Below are positions 8,547-17,575 of a stretch of 64,000 nt of DNA, piece by piece. The notes beneath the pieces were generated by a model. The model was not told the DNA's origin. It made no database searches and saw only the letters and a program-made list of their open reading frames with translations. Within the stretch, counting starts at the first letter, position 1, and every line of letters starts with the position of its first letter. The position numbers and the translations under genes are program-made. Origin of the DNA: Marinirhabdus sp963793275. GTDB taxonomy: Bacteria > Bacteroidota > Bacteroidia > Flavobacteriales > Flavobacteriaceae. Location of the stretch: NCBI GenBank assembly GCA_963793275.1, contig CAWBZL010000003.1:186001-250000 (forward strand), read 5' to 3'.

Positions 8547-9833
8547 ATGAGCATCATCATAGACATACACGCAAGACAAATCTTTGATTCAAGAGGGAAT
8601 CCTACGGTAGAAGTAGATGTAATTACCGAGCATGGGTATATGGGGCGCGCTGCTGTACCTTCGGGCGCTTCTACAGGAGAACACGAAGCGGTTGAACTTC
8701 GTGATGGTGGTGATGCGTATATGGGAAAAGGTGTTTTAAAAGCAGTACATAATGTGAATGGAAAGATTGCGGGAACACTTTTGGGAGTTTCAGTATTTGA
8801 GCAGGCACAAATAGATAAAATAATGATAGACCTGGATGGTACGCCAAACAAGTCTAAACTGGGAGCAAATGCAATTCTTGGGGTTTCGCTGGCGTGTGCA
8901 AAAGCAGCCGCGGCCGAATTGGGGCAACCGTTATATCGCTACGTGGGCGGTGTAAGTGCAAAGACGCTTCCGGTACCTATGATGAACATTATTAATGGGG
9001 GCTCGCACAGTGATGCGCCTATCGCATTTCAGGAATTTATGGTCATGCCTGTGAAAGCAAAGAATTTTACCCAGGCAATGCAAATGGGTTCTGAAATTTT
9101 CCACAATCTTAAAAAAGTATTGCACGATAGAAATTTAAGCACTGCCGTTGGAGACGAAGGTGGTTTTGCGCCAACACTGGATGGCACCGAAGATGCTTTG
9201 GATACCATTGCAAAAGCGGTGAAAAACGCTGGATATACGCTGGGTGACGAAATTATGATTGCCTTGGATTGTGCCGCTGCAGAATTTTACGTGAACGGAG
9301 CTTACGATTATTCAAAATTTGAAGGCGAAAATGGCAAAGTAAGAACCAGTGAAGAACAGGCAAGCTATTTAGCTGAATTATGTGAAAAATATCCAATTAT
9401 TTCAGTAGAAGATGGAATGGATGAAAACGATTGGGAAGGCTGGAAATCCTTGACTGAAAAAGTAGGGGAGACCGTTCAGTTGGTTGGAGACGATTTGTTT
9501 GTGACCAATGTTGAAAGACTTTCCAGAGGAATAAATGAAGGTATTGCCAATTCAATTTTAATAAAGGTGAACCAGATAGGAACGCTAACCGAAACCATTG
9601 CAGCTGTTAATATGGCACATAATGCCGGGTATACTTCAGTAATGAGCCATAGAAGTGGAGAGACCGAAGACAACACTATTGCAGACCTGGCTGTAGCACT
9701 TAACTGTGGGCAAATTAAAACAGGTTCTGCATCCCGTAGCGACCGTATGGCAAAATACAACCAATTGCTTAGGATAGAAGAAGAATTGGCAGATGTTGCA
9801 TATTATCCAGGTAAAAATGCTTTTAAAATGTAA
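8547..9833 (+). CDS. eno: Enolase
   Basis: 428 residues, the usual length. It converts 2-phosphoglycerate to phosphoenolpyruvate in glycolysis. Visible signatures are PSGASTGEHEAVELRD, the loop GDEGGFAP (catalytic Glu about residue 204), the metal ligand region SVEDGMDEND, the catalytic lysine in LIKVNQIGTLTE (about 340), and SHRSGETEDNTIADLAV. An intrinsic terminator follows 20 bp after the stop. Confidence 0.98.
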   Translation: MSIIIDIHARQIFDSRGNPTVEVDVITEHGYMGRAAVPSGASTGEHEAVELRDGGDAYMGKGVLKAVHNVNGKIAGTLLGVSVFEQAQIDKIMIDLDGTPNKSKLGANAILGVSLACAKAAAAELGQPLYRYVGGVSAKTLPVPMMNIINGGSHSDAPIAFQEFMVMPVKAKNFTQAMQMGSEIFHNLKKVLHDRNLSTAVGDEGGFAPTLDGTEDALDTIAKAVKNAGYTLGDEIMIALDCAAAEFYVNGAYDYSKFEGENGKVRTSEEQASYLAELCEKYPIISVEDGMDENDWEGWKSLTEKVGETVQLVGDDLFVTNVERLSRGINEGIANSILIKVNQIGTLTETIAAVNMAHNAGYTSVMSHRSGETEDNTIADLAVALNCGQIKTGSASRSDRMAKYNQLLRIEEELADVAYYPGKNAFKM

Positions 9834-9852
9834 ACAACTAATTTAAATAAAG

Positions 9853-9890
9853 AAAACCTCTTACATACAATCTGTGAGAGGTTTTTGTTT
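9853..9890 (+). terminator. Intrinsic terminator after eno
   Basis: AAAACCTCT (9853-9861) pairs with AGAGGTTTT (9877-9885) and is followed by a T-rich run. Confidence 0.85.
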
Positions 9891-10056
9891 TTATGAAGGT
9901 TTTGATAGAGGATGTTTCAGTTTTAAGGATTATTTAACCTACAAACTATTCAGATTCCTAAAAAATTAGTGTGATATTTTGTAAATTAGCATCTTGTTTG
10001 TTTGCGAAAGTAAAGCAAGCAATATTCAGAAATTTTAATAAAACCAAAAAGCATAT

Positions 10057-11343
10057 ATGTCTAAAATAGCTACACTAACAATTGATGGTAAATCGTATGA
10101 ATTTCCAATAGTTGTTGGTACCGAAAATGAAGTCGCCATAGATATTAAATCTCTCCGTGGAGCTACGGGCGGTATTACCACCCTGGATCCGGGATATAAA
10201 AACACAGGTTCTTGTGAGAGCGCCATTACCTTTTTAAATGGAGAAGAAGGTATTTTAAGGTATCGCGGATATTCCATAGAAGAACTTGCCGAAAAGGCGG
10301 ACTTCCTTGAAGTGGCGTATTTGTTAATTTTTGGAGAATTACCTACGAAAGAAGAACTGGAAAAATTTCATTCCGATATTAAAGCAGAATCTCACGTAGA
10401 TGACGATGTAAAGAAAATTCTTGACGGATTTCCAAAAGCAGCTCATCCTATGGGCGTGTTATCCTCATTAACCTCTGCTTTGGTGGCTTTTAATCCTTCA
10501 TCCGTTAATATTGATAGTGAAGAAGAGATGTACAAGGCTATTGTTCGTATTTTAGGGAAATTTCCGGTTCTTACTGCCTGGGCTCACAGAAAAAGAGCCG
10601 GGTTGCCTTTAGACTACGGAGATGACAATCTGGGATACGTGGAAAATTTTCATAAAATGATGTTTCACAAACCAAGCAGCCATTATGAAGTAGATCCTAA
10701 AGTAATACAGGCACTAGACAAATTGTTAATCCTTCACGCAGACCACGAACAAAACTGTTCTACATCTACGGTACGTATTGTTGGTTCTTCTCACGCAGGA
10801 TTATTTGTAAGTATTTCTGCGGGTATTAATGCACTTTGGGGACCACTTCACGGAGGAGCGAACCAGGCTGTTATAGAGATGCTGGAAGAAATTAAAGCAG
10901 ACGGGGGTGACACGCATAAATTTATGAATAAAGCGAAGGATAAAGAAGATCCGTTCCGTTTAATGGGGTTTGGTCATAGAGTATATAAAAATTTCGATCC
11001 GCGTGCAAAAATAATCAAGGTAGCCGCAGACGATGCATTAGCCAGCCTTGGAATTGATGATCCCGTGCTCGATATTGCTAAAGGACTTGAAAAAGAAGCA
11101 TTGGAAGACAAGTATTTTGTTGACAGGAAACTGTATCCAAATGTAGATTTTTATTCAGGTATTATTTACCGTGCGCTGGGTATTCCTGTTGAGATGTTCA
11201 CACCAATGTTTGCCTTAGGTAGACTGCCAGGTTGGATAGCACAGTGGAGAGAGATGAGATTACGTAAAGAGCCAATTGGGCGTCCGCGTCAGGTATATAT
11301 TGGTGAAAACCTTAGAAGTTTTAAACCCGTAGAAAAAAGATAA
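10057..11343 (+). CDS. gltA: Citrate synthase, type II
   Basis: 428 residues. It condenses oxaloacetate and acetyl-CoA in the first step of the TCA cycle. The N-terminal beta domain (KIATLTIDGKSYEFPIVVGT) is the mark of the hexameric, NADH-sensitive type II enzymes. Active-site residues are visible in GPLHGGANQAV (His about 264), GFGHRVYKNFDPRA (His about 306) and VDFYSG (Asp about 363). It has its own 220-bp upstream region and a terminator downstream. Confidence 0.97.
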   Translation: MSKIATLTIDGKSYEFPIVVGTENEVAIDIKSLRGATGGITTLDPGYKNTGSCESAITFLNGEEGILRYRGYSIEELAEKADFLEVAYLLIFGELPTKEELEKFHSDIKAESHVDDDVKKILDGFPKAAHPMGVLSSLTSALVAFNPSSVNIDSEEEMYKAIVRILGKFPVLTAWAHRKRAGLPLDYGDDNLGYVENFHKMMFHKPSSHYEVDPKVIQALDKLLILHADHEQNCSTSTVRIVGSSHAGLFVSISAGINALWGPLHGGANQAVIEMLEEIKADGGDTHKFMNKAKDKEDPFRLMGFGHRVYKNFDPRAKIIKVAADDALASLGIDDPVLDIAKGLEKEALEDKYFVDRKLYPNVDFYSGIIYRALGIPVEMFTPMFALGRLPGWIAQWREMRLRKEPIGRPRQVYIGENLRSFKPVEKR

Positions 11344-11363
11344 ACTACCGTAAATATTTTGAG

Positions 11364-11393
11364 AAAGCACTTCAGCAATGAAGTGCTTTTTTT
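11364..11393 (+). terminator. Intrinsic terminator after gltA
   Basis: AAAGCACTTC (11364-11373) pairs perfectly with GAAGTGCTTT (11380-11389) around a six-base loop, followed by a run of T. A TATATTTG box (11393-11400) overlaps the end and could be the -7 box of the next gene, only 5 bp before its ATG. Confidence 0.92.
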
Positions 11394-11405
11394 ATATTTG
11401 AAATT

Positions 11406-12323
11406 ATGATTGAATTAAATATCACCAACGAATTTGCTCCTTTAAAAGCAGTAGTTCTGGGAACTGCAAAAAGTAATGGCCCAACTCCAGATTTTGAAGA
11501 TGCTTACGACCCCAAATCTGCTCAGCACATAAAAGCGGGTACATATCCGCTGGAGAAAGATATGATACCAGAAATGGAAGCAGTAGCAGCTGTTTTTGAA
11601 AAATATGGTGTTAAGGTGTATCGACCAGATATTATAGAGGATTATAACCAGATCTTTTCAAGAGATATCGCTTTTGTTATAGACGATAAATTTATAATAG
11701 CTAATATTCTGGATGATCGTTCCAGAGAAATTGAAGCCTTACAACATGTAATTTCAAAGATAGATCCATCAAATATTATTGAGTTTCCGGAACACGCCCA
11801 TATTGAAGGAGGAGATGTGATGCCACACGGAGACTATATTTTTGTGGGTACTTATTATTGTGATGATTATAGAAGTTTCATAACGGCAAGAACCAATTTG
11901 AAAGCCGTAAAACATTTACAATCACTTTTTCCTCATAAAAAGGTAAAGTCGTTCAGTCTACGTAAAAGCAATACTATACCTGAGGACAACGCACTGCACT
12001 TGGACTGTTGCTTTCAACCTATTGGAAAAGGAAAATGCATTATTCATAAAGAAGGTTTTTTGGTGGAAGAAGAGTATGAATGGTTGGTGGATTTCTTCGG
12101 AAGTGAAAATTGTTTCCACATAGATAAAATGGAAATGTACTATATGAATAGTAATATTTTCTCTATTTCTGAAGAAGTTATTATTTCAGAAAAAAGCTTT
12201 ACAAGATTGAATAGCTGGTTAAGAGCACAGGGTTTTACCGTAGAAGAAGTCCCTTATTTTGAAATATCCAAACAAGAAGGCCTGTTACGCTGCACTACAA
12301 TGCCACTCTATAGAGCTGTTTAG
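11406..12323 (+). CDS. Amidinotransferase/DDAH-superfamily hydrolase
   Basis: 305 residues of the guanidino-group-modifying pentein fold (arginine deiminase, dimethylarginine dimethylaminohydrolase, glycine amidinotransferase). Signatures are FSRDIAFV, the acidic motif HIEGGDVMPHGD, the histidine in ALHLDCCFQPIG, and a C-terminal nucleophile cysteine in LLRCTTMPL. Substrate specificity cannot be read from the sequence; arginine or a methylated arginine is likely. CtlX, another pentein enzyme, lies 3.2 kb downstream. It is probably monocistronic, or reads into the haloperoxidase gene 81 bp later. Confidence 0.85.
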   Translation: MIELNITNEFAPLKAVVLGTAKSNGPTPDFEDAYDPKSAQHIKAGTYPLEKDMIPEMEAVAAVFEKYGVKVYRPDIIEDYNQIFSRDIAFVIDDKFIIANILDDRSREIEALQHVISKIDPSNIIEFPEHAHIEGGDVMPHGDYIFVGTYYCDDYRSFITARTNLKAVKHLQSLFPHKKVKSFSLRKSNTIPEDNALHLDCCFQPIGKGKCIIHKEGFLVEEEYEWLVDFFGSENCFHIDKMEMYYMNSNIFSISEEVIISEKSFTRLNSWLRAQGFTVEEVPYFEISKQEGLLRCTTMPLYRAV

Positions 12324-12404
12324 GGTGCCTTTAATGCGTTAAAATTTAGGGGAATAGTCATATTTTTAGTACTATTGCGTTATACATAACCTCTGCCCAT
12401 TGTT

Positions 12405-14588
12405 ATGAGATTAAAACTACTTCTTACGCTTACAATAGTATCTTTTGCAAGCAGTTTTGCACAACATTCTCCCGCCAGAGACTGGAACGAAGAAATGTTG
12501 TTTGCCATTAGAAACGACTTTGCCAGACCTACTGTTCATGCGCGTAATCTTTTTCACAGTAGCGTGATTATGTACGATGCCTGGGCTATATTCAATCCGC
12601 CAGCCTCTCCCGTGTTGTTGGGGAATACATTTCAGGGAGTAAGTACACCATATATTAGTTTACCAATTCCTAACAATCCGGACGACGCCACCAAAGAAGT
12701 TATGAGCTATGCGGTGTATAGGTTAATGAAACATCGTTTTCAAAATTCTCCGGGCGATGAAGATATTTTTACGAGCATAGAAGCATTAATGGCTAGTTAT
12801 GGCTACGATACAACAATTACTACTACAGATTATAGCGATGGGTCCTATGCTGCACTAGGAAATTACCTTGGAGGAAAGATGATAGCGTTTGGCTTACAGG
12901 ATAATTCTAACGAAATAGACGACTATGCAAATTTGTTTTATGCGCCTGTAAATCCACCATTAATTTTGGAAGAATACGCAGACAATACTAATATAGACCC
13001 AAACCGTTGGCAGCCACTCGCGTTCGAATCTTACATAGACCAAAGCGGAAACATAATCCCGGGAGGAATTCCAAATTTTTTAAGTCCGGAATGGGGTATT
13101 GTAAGTCCTTTTGCTTTAAAAGACGAAGATCTGGAGATTCTGGATAATGGAAGTATTACCAGTTATATCTACAACAACCCTGGTGAACCGCCTTATATCC
13201 AAAACTCATCAGCTAACGGAATTGATGATCCATTTAAATGGAATTTTTCTTTGGTACTATCCTGGTCTTCGCATTTAGACCCTGCAAACCCTTTGGAGAT
13301 TGATATTTCTCCGGCAACTTTAGGAAATTTAGATATTTCAGATTTACCAGATACTTTTAATGAGTATAAAGATTTTTACAACTTCACCAACGGTGGCGCT
13401 CTTAGTAATGGGCACGCTATAAATCCTGTGACGGGAATGCCGTATGAACCACAAATGGTAAAGCTAAGTGATTATGCCCGTGTATTGGCAGAGTTTTGGG
13501 CAGATGGACCCGATTCTGAAACACCACCAGGACATTGGTTTGTGATTTTAAATTATGTGTCCGACCACCCATTACTGGAAAAAAGATTTAAAGGAGAAGG
13601 TCCCATTCTTTCAGACCTGGAATGGGATGTAAAAATGTATTTAACCATGGGAGGCGCCATGCACGATTCGGCAGTAACTACTTGGGGTATCAAAGGGTTT
13701 TATGATTATACCCGGCCAATTTCAACTATACGTTATATGGCAGCAAAAGGACAAAGCACAGATCCTTCCTTGCCAAATTTTGACCCGCACGGACTTCCAC
13801 TCATAAATAATTTAATTGAAGTTATTGAGCCCGGGGATCCTCTGGCAGGAGATGCCGGACAAAATATTGGTGAGTTAAAAGTTTTTGCCTGGAAAGGACC
13901 GGATTTTATAGAAGACCCCACAGCCGATATTGCCGGAGTAGACTGGATATTGGCAAAGCGTTGGTGGCCTTACCAACGGGGCACTTTTGTAACGCCACCA
14001 TTTGCGGGTTACGTCTCAGGGCATTCTACCTATTCCAGAGCAGCCGCAGAGGTGCTTACATTTGCTACGGGAGATCCTTTTTTTCCGGGAGGTGTGGGTG
14101 AGTTTGAAGTGGAGCAAGACACGTTTTTATTTTTTGAAAAGGGACCTTCGGAATCCTTTACATTACAATGGGCAACCTATCGTGATGCCTCGGACCAGAC
14201 AAGCCTTTCCCGTATATGGGGTGGTATTCATCCTCCTGTGGATGATATTCCTGGAAGAAAGTTGGGTGAAATAATAGGTGTGGATGCAGCTACACTCGCT
14301 GAAGCTTACTTTAATGGGGAAGTTCTTGGGGTTGAAGAAAACTCCCTGCTACAAGAGTTGGTACTATATCCAAATCCGGCAAAACACACGGTGCAAATAG
14401 CACATCCTTCTACGCTTACCATTAAAGCTATTGAAGTATTTGATACTGCTTCAAGAAAGGTACAATCACTTCAAAATAGTATGGCACAACCTGTTTTAGA
14501 TATTCAGGCTTTGGAAGATGGGCTTTACATTGTGAGAGTTCAAACTTCAAGCGGTGTTGTTAGTAAGCGGTTGTTGGTACACAGGTAA
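12405..14588 (+). CDS. Vanadium-dependent haloperoxidase-like exoenzyme with T9SS sorting domain
   Basis: 727 residues: signal peptide (MRLKLLLTLTIVSFASSFAQ), a large alpha-helical catalytic region, and a T9SS domain from about residue 645 (LVLYPNPAKHTVQIA) to the end. The oxyanion-binding motifs of the PAP2/vanadium haloperoxidase superfamily are present: a basic KRWWPYQRG stretch, YVSGHSTYSRAAAEVL, and the C-terminal RIWGGIHPPVDDIPGRKLG. This protein could be a haloperoxidase or a related phosphatase; the distinction needs structure or assay. A barrel protein gene follows 32 bp later and may be co-transcribed. Confidence 0.85.
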   Translation: MRLKLLLTLTIVSFASSFAQHSPARDWNEEMLFAIRNDFARPTVHARNLFHSSVIMYDAWAIFNPPASPVLLGNTFQGVSTPYISLPIPNNPDDATKEVMSYAVYRLMKHRFQNSPGDEDIFTSIEALMASYGYDTTITTTDYSDGSYAALGNYLGGKMIAFGLQDNSNEIDDYANLFYAPVNPPLILEEYADNTNIDPNRWQPLAFESYIDQSGNIIPGGIPNFLSPEWGIVSPFALKDEDLEILDNGSITSYIYNNPGEPPYIQNSSANGIDDPFKWNFSLVLSWSSHLDPANPLEIDISPATLGNLDISDLPDTFNEYKDFYNFTNGGALSNGHAINPVTGMPYEPQMVKLSDYARVLAEFWADGPDSETPPGHWFVILNYVSDHPLLEKRFKGEGPILSDLEWDVKMYLTMGGAMHDSAVTTWGIKGFYDYTRPISTIRYMAAKGQSTDPSLPNFDPHGLPLINNLIEVIEPGDPLAGDAGQNIGELKVFAWKGPDFIEDPTADIAGVDWILAKRWWPYQRGTFVTPPFAGYVSGHSTYSRAAAEVLTFATGDPFFPGGVGEFEVEQDTFLFFEKGPSESFTLQWATYRDASDQTSLSRIWGGIHPPVDDIPGRKLGEIIGVDAATLAEAYFNGEVLGVEENSLLQELVLYPNPAKHTVQIAHPSTLTIKAIEVFDTASRKVQSLQNSMAQPVLDIQALEDGLYIVRVQTSSGVVSKRLLVHR

Positions 14589-14620
14589 ATCTTAACCTTT
14601 GGTTGTTTCGTATATGTTTT

Positions 14621-15430
14621 ATGAGGTTATTATTACTGTCTTTAACATTTTTAATTGTAAGCTGCCCTTCTTTTGGGCAAGGGAACATAGATGGGTTTTA
14701 TAAATCTAAATACGAGGGTTCTTTAGTTGTAGGTGGCGGATTTGAAGATTCAAAAAAATACCTTGCAGGAAATAATTTACTGGATTTAGAGCGTAGTACT
14801 TATTATGCTTCAGTTTTTGGTTCCTACGGAATTTCAGATAATTTAGATGTAAACCTTTCGGTGCCTTATATCTCCAGTAATAAAGAAAGTGATTTTCAGG
14901 ATATTTCACTTTTTGTGAAGTATAGATTTTTAAAGTTAAACACGAATCCAGGTACTTTTGAAGTAAGTATCGCAACGGGTTTTTCAACGCCGCTTTCAGA
15001 GTATACCATTGGAGGCCTTAATGATATTGGACAACAGGCCACTAGTGTTGAACCACGGGTCATGGTACATTTTACAAGCAAGACTTTTTGGTTCGGAACC
15101 CTCCAAAGTGGTTTTTCATTCAAATTTGAAGAGGTTCCGAATAGTTTGCCCGCCACATTAAAAATTGGAAGGGCAACTTCTAGTTGGTATTACGATGTTT
15201 TTTATAGCTATCAACACGCTTTTGGAGGGATTGATTACCGCGGAACCCCTGCTCCACAAAATTTTAGAGAACTTGGAGTAGATTTTCACAAGGTCGGAGG
15301 AACGCTGTACAAGCCTTTTTCTTCGAAATTAGGAGGGTATATTTCGGTTGCCTATATTTTTGAGGGTCGCAATGTTTTTCTTGGTGCTACGTATGGATTA
15401 GGACTGAGTTATAGTTTTGATACAAATTAA
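14621..15430 (+). CDS. Outer-membrane beta-barrel protein, transporter-like
   Basis: 269 residues from ATG 14621; a longer frame exists from a TTG at 14603, but the ATG gives a clean signal peptide (MRLLLLSLTFLIVSCPSFGQ). The rest is a series of amphipathic strands with aromatic ends (FGSYGISDNLDVNLSVPYI, GLGLSYSFDTN at the C-terminus), resembling the MetA-pathway phenol-degradation barrel family. It lies 32 bp after the haloperoxidase-like gene, suggesting a shared extracellular function, which I cannot specify. Confidence 0.75.
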   Translation: MRLLLLSLTFLIVSCPSFGQGNIDGFYKSKYEGSLVVGGGFEDSKKYLAGNNLLDLERSTYYASVFGSYGISDNLDVNLSVPYISSNKESDFQDISLFVKYRFLKLNTNPGTFEVSIATGFSTPLSEYTIGGLNDIGQQATSVEPRVMVHFTSKTFWFGTLQSGFSFKFEEVPNSLPATLKIGRATSSWYYDVFYSYQHAFGGIDYRGTPAPQNFRELGVDFHKVGGTLYKPFSSKLGGYISVAYIFEGRNVFLGATYGLGLSYSFDTN

Positions 15431-15496
15431 CATTACAGGCTTTGGAGTTATTTTAATGGACTATTTGCGTAATTTCGCAAATTCAAATAGAACTAT

Positions 15497-16426
15497 ATGC
15501 AACAGATTACAGATACAATTTTAATGATACGCCCAATAGCCTTCAGAATGAATGAAGAAACTGCCGTAAACAACTTTTTCCAGGAAGATATTGATGCTAA
15601 AAATTTTGATATTAATAGAAAAGCACAGGAGGAGTTTGATGCTTTTGTTACCAAATTGAGAGGTGTAGGTGTACATGTAATCGTTGAGCAGGACGATATA
15701 AAATTGGATACTCCGGATTCTGTATTTCCCAATAACTGGGTGAGTTTTCATGAAGATGGAACTGTTGCTGTATATCCTATGTTTGCTGAAAACAGAAGAA
15801 AAGAACGCCGCGATGAAGTTTTTATGCGTTTGGAGGAAGAGGGTTTTGTAATTACAAACATGATGGATTACACAGCTGCCGAAACTGAAGGATTTTTTCT
15901 GGAAGGAACCGGAAGTTTATTGCTGGATAGAGTTCACAAAAAAGCCTATTGCGCTTTATCTCCAAGGGCAGATGAAGAGTTGTTTATTGAATTTTGTGAA
16001 GATTTTGAGTATGATCCTGTGGTTTTTATCGCCAACCAAACTGTACAGAACCAACGTTTGCCAATTTACCATACTAATGTAATGATGGCGCTTGCCGAAA
16101 AGTTTGCTGTGATCTGCTTGGACACTATAGACGATAAACACGAAAAGAAAAGTGTGCTCAAACATTTAAAAGAGTCTAAAAAAGAAGTGATTGCTATTAC
16201 CGAAGCCCAAATGCATCAATTTGCGGGAAATATGTTGCAGGTGAAAGGCAAAGATCACACCTATATGGTGATGAGCGAAGCCGCCAGATCCAGTTTAACC
16301 CCGGACCAGGTAAGAGCCATCCAAAAACATACTAAAATTTTAAGTAGCGACCTTACTACTATTGAAACCTGCGGTGGTGGAAGTGCCCGTTGTATGATGG
16401 CTGAGGTTTTTTTACCTAAGGAATAA
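15497..16426 (+). CDS. ctlX: Citrulline utilization hydrolase CtlX
   Basis: 309 residues. Pentein-fold hydrolase of the CtlX family, which breaks down citrulline. The signatures are TILMIRPIAFRMNEET at the start, the PNNWVSFHEDGTVAVYPM block, ETEGFFLEGTGSLLLDR, YHTNVMMALAEKFAVICLD, and the nucleophile cysteine in ETCGGGSARCMMAEVFLP near the end. It may use citrulline made by an arginine deiminase-type enzyme such as the protein at 11406-12323; that link is inference. A TAATTTCG box about 20 bp upstream may be the -7 element. Confidence 0.92.
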   Translation: MQQITDTILMIRPIAFRMNEETAVNNFFQEDIDAKNFDINRKAQEEFDAFVTKLRGVGVHVIVEQDDIKLDTPDSVFPNNWVSFHEDGTVAVYPMFAENRRKERRDEVFMRLEEEGFVITNMMDYTAAETEGFFLEGTGSLLLDRVHKKAYCALSPRADEELFIEFCEDFEYDPVVFIANQTVQNQRLPIYHTNVMMALAEKFAVICLDTIDDKHEKKSVLKHLKESKKEVIAITEAQMHQFAGNMLQVKGKDHTYMVMSEAARSSLTPDQVRAIQKHTKILSSDLTTIETCGGGSARCMMAEVFLPKE

Positions 16427-16523
16427 CAGTACCTACTCGTTTTCAATGAATTCGTTTTTTTTAATGCCAAGACGAGAGTGGTTATTTTTGTTTCTTTCAA
16501 AAACCACAAAACTTTTTGATTAG

Positions 16524-16773
16524 ATGCTTTTATTTATGTTAATGCATTTCTTGATGCTAAGGAGTATTACGGGTGTCCATGCTCAGGAACTAGTTTTTAA
16601 AAGAGCACTTCAATCGTTAGAAGAAAAGTTGCTGGCATATACCATTGATGATGCCTTAATATAAATAGATAGCCTCTTACTACAGCCAAATTTTTAGCAT
16701 TGCCAGTAATGGCTGGTTTAAGCTAAACTCTGGTAGATGGTATGGTGAGACAATTAAAAGGAATATATACTGA
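16524..16773 (+). pseudogene. Possible remnant of a secreted protein gene
   Basis: The 410-bp stretch after ctlX holds no intact gene. A 46-codon frame (16524-16664) begins with a signal-peptide-like MLLFMLMHFLML segment ending HAQELVFKRALQ and stops. Another frame (16669-16773) continues with a protein-like segment SIASNGWFKLNSGRWYGE before stopping. Together they look like a decayed gene with a frameshift and stops. No family is recognisable, and the call is weak. Confidence 0.3.
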
Positions 16774-16836
16774 AAAAGATGATCAAATTTAAATAACGTT
16801 TGTGAGAACAGTGGGTTAACTTGGTTATCTTAATCT

Positions 16837-17574
16837 CTATAAAAAATTAAACTGAGCCAAAATTTCATCTTTTCTATTAGCACTTATAGGTATTTCGTGA
16901 CCTTGAGTTAATAAATAATTAGAACCTATACTTTCAATCTTGAATTTATTAATAATATAAGAACGATGCACTTTTATAAATTGGTCCTCAGATAATTTTG
17001 AACTTATTTCATGAAGACTATACCGTAACGTAAATAAATCTGTGGTGGTTTGAAGTTCTACGTATTTTAAATCGGATTTTATAAAAAGAATATCATCTTT
17101 TATGATTTTTAAAAAGCTGTTTTTCCCTTTAACATAGAAAAATTCTTCTGGATTTGGATTGTTTTCTTCATCTTTTACTGGTTTAAGAGTTTTGCTTTCG
17201 GACTTTATTAACGCTAGACTTATAGTAGAGTATATGTCCGCTTTTTTAAAAGGTTTGGTAAGATATCCAGATGGCTGAGTAGCGATAGCTTTTGTTATAG
17301 AATCGTTATCACCGTATGCTGTTAAGAATATAAATGGAATATGGTAATCCTTTTCTATTTTTTTGGCAATCCATAATCCATTTTTAGAACCCTGAATATT
17401 GATGTCTAAAATAGCAATATCCACCTTTTTAGTGTCGAGGATCTCAATGGCGTCAATGGCATCTCGGGCAATCCCAACAACAACGTGACCGTAGGAAATT
17501 AATGCCTCTTTAATAGCGTTTGCGGTAATAAACTCGTCTTCAACAACAAGTATATGTACGGGTGTTTCATTCAT
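16837..17574 (-). CDS. LytTR-family response regulator
   Basis: 245 residues: receiver domain (1-120) with acidic pocket VVEDE and phosphoacceptor Asp57 in AILDINIQG, conserved Thr in FLTAYG and Lys in TKPFKKADI; C-terminal LytTR DNA-binding domain from about 150 (FYVKGKNSFLKIIKDDILFI, FIKVHRSYIINKFKI). It starts 1 bp after the histidine kinase gene, so the two form a TCS operon. LytTR proteins bind paired 9-bp direct repeats; candidate sites lie upstream of three nearby genes on the opposite strand. Confidence 0.93.
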   Translation of the reverse strand: MNETPVHILVVEDEFITANAIKEALISYGHVVVGIARDAIDAIEILDTKKVDIAILDINIQGSKNGLWIAKKIEKDYHIPFIFLTAYGDNDSITKAIATQPSGYLTKPFKKADIYSTISLALIKSESKTLKPVKDEENNPNPEEFFYVKGKNSFLKIIKDDILFIKSDLKYVELQTTTDLFTLRYSLHEISSKLSEDQFIKVHRSYIINKFKIESIGSNYLLTQGHEIPISANRKDEILAQFNFL

Positions 17575-17575
17575 A

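Noticed and set aside
14603..14620. TTG start for the outer-membrane barrel gene
   Set aside because: The ATG at 14621 gives a normal signal peptide; the longer form adds residues before it.
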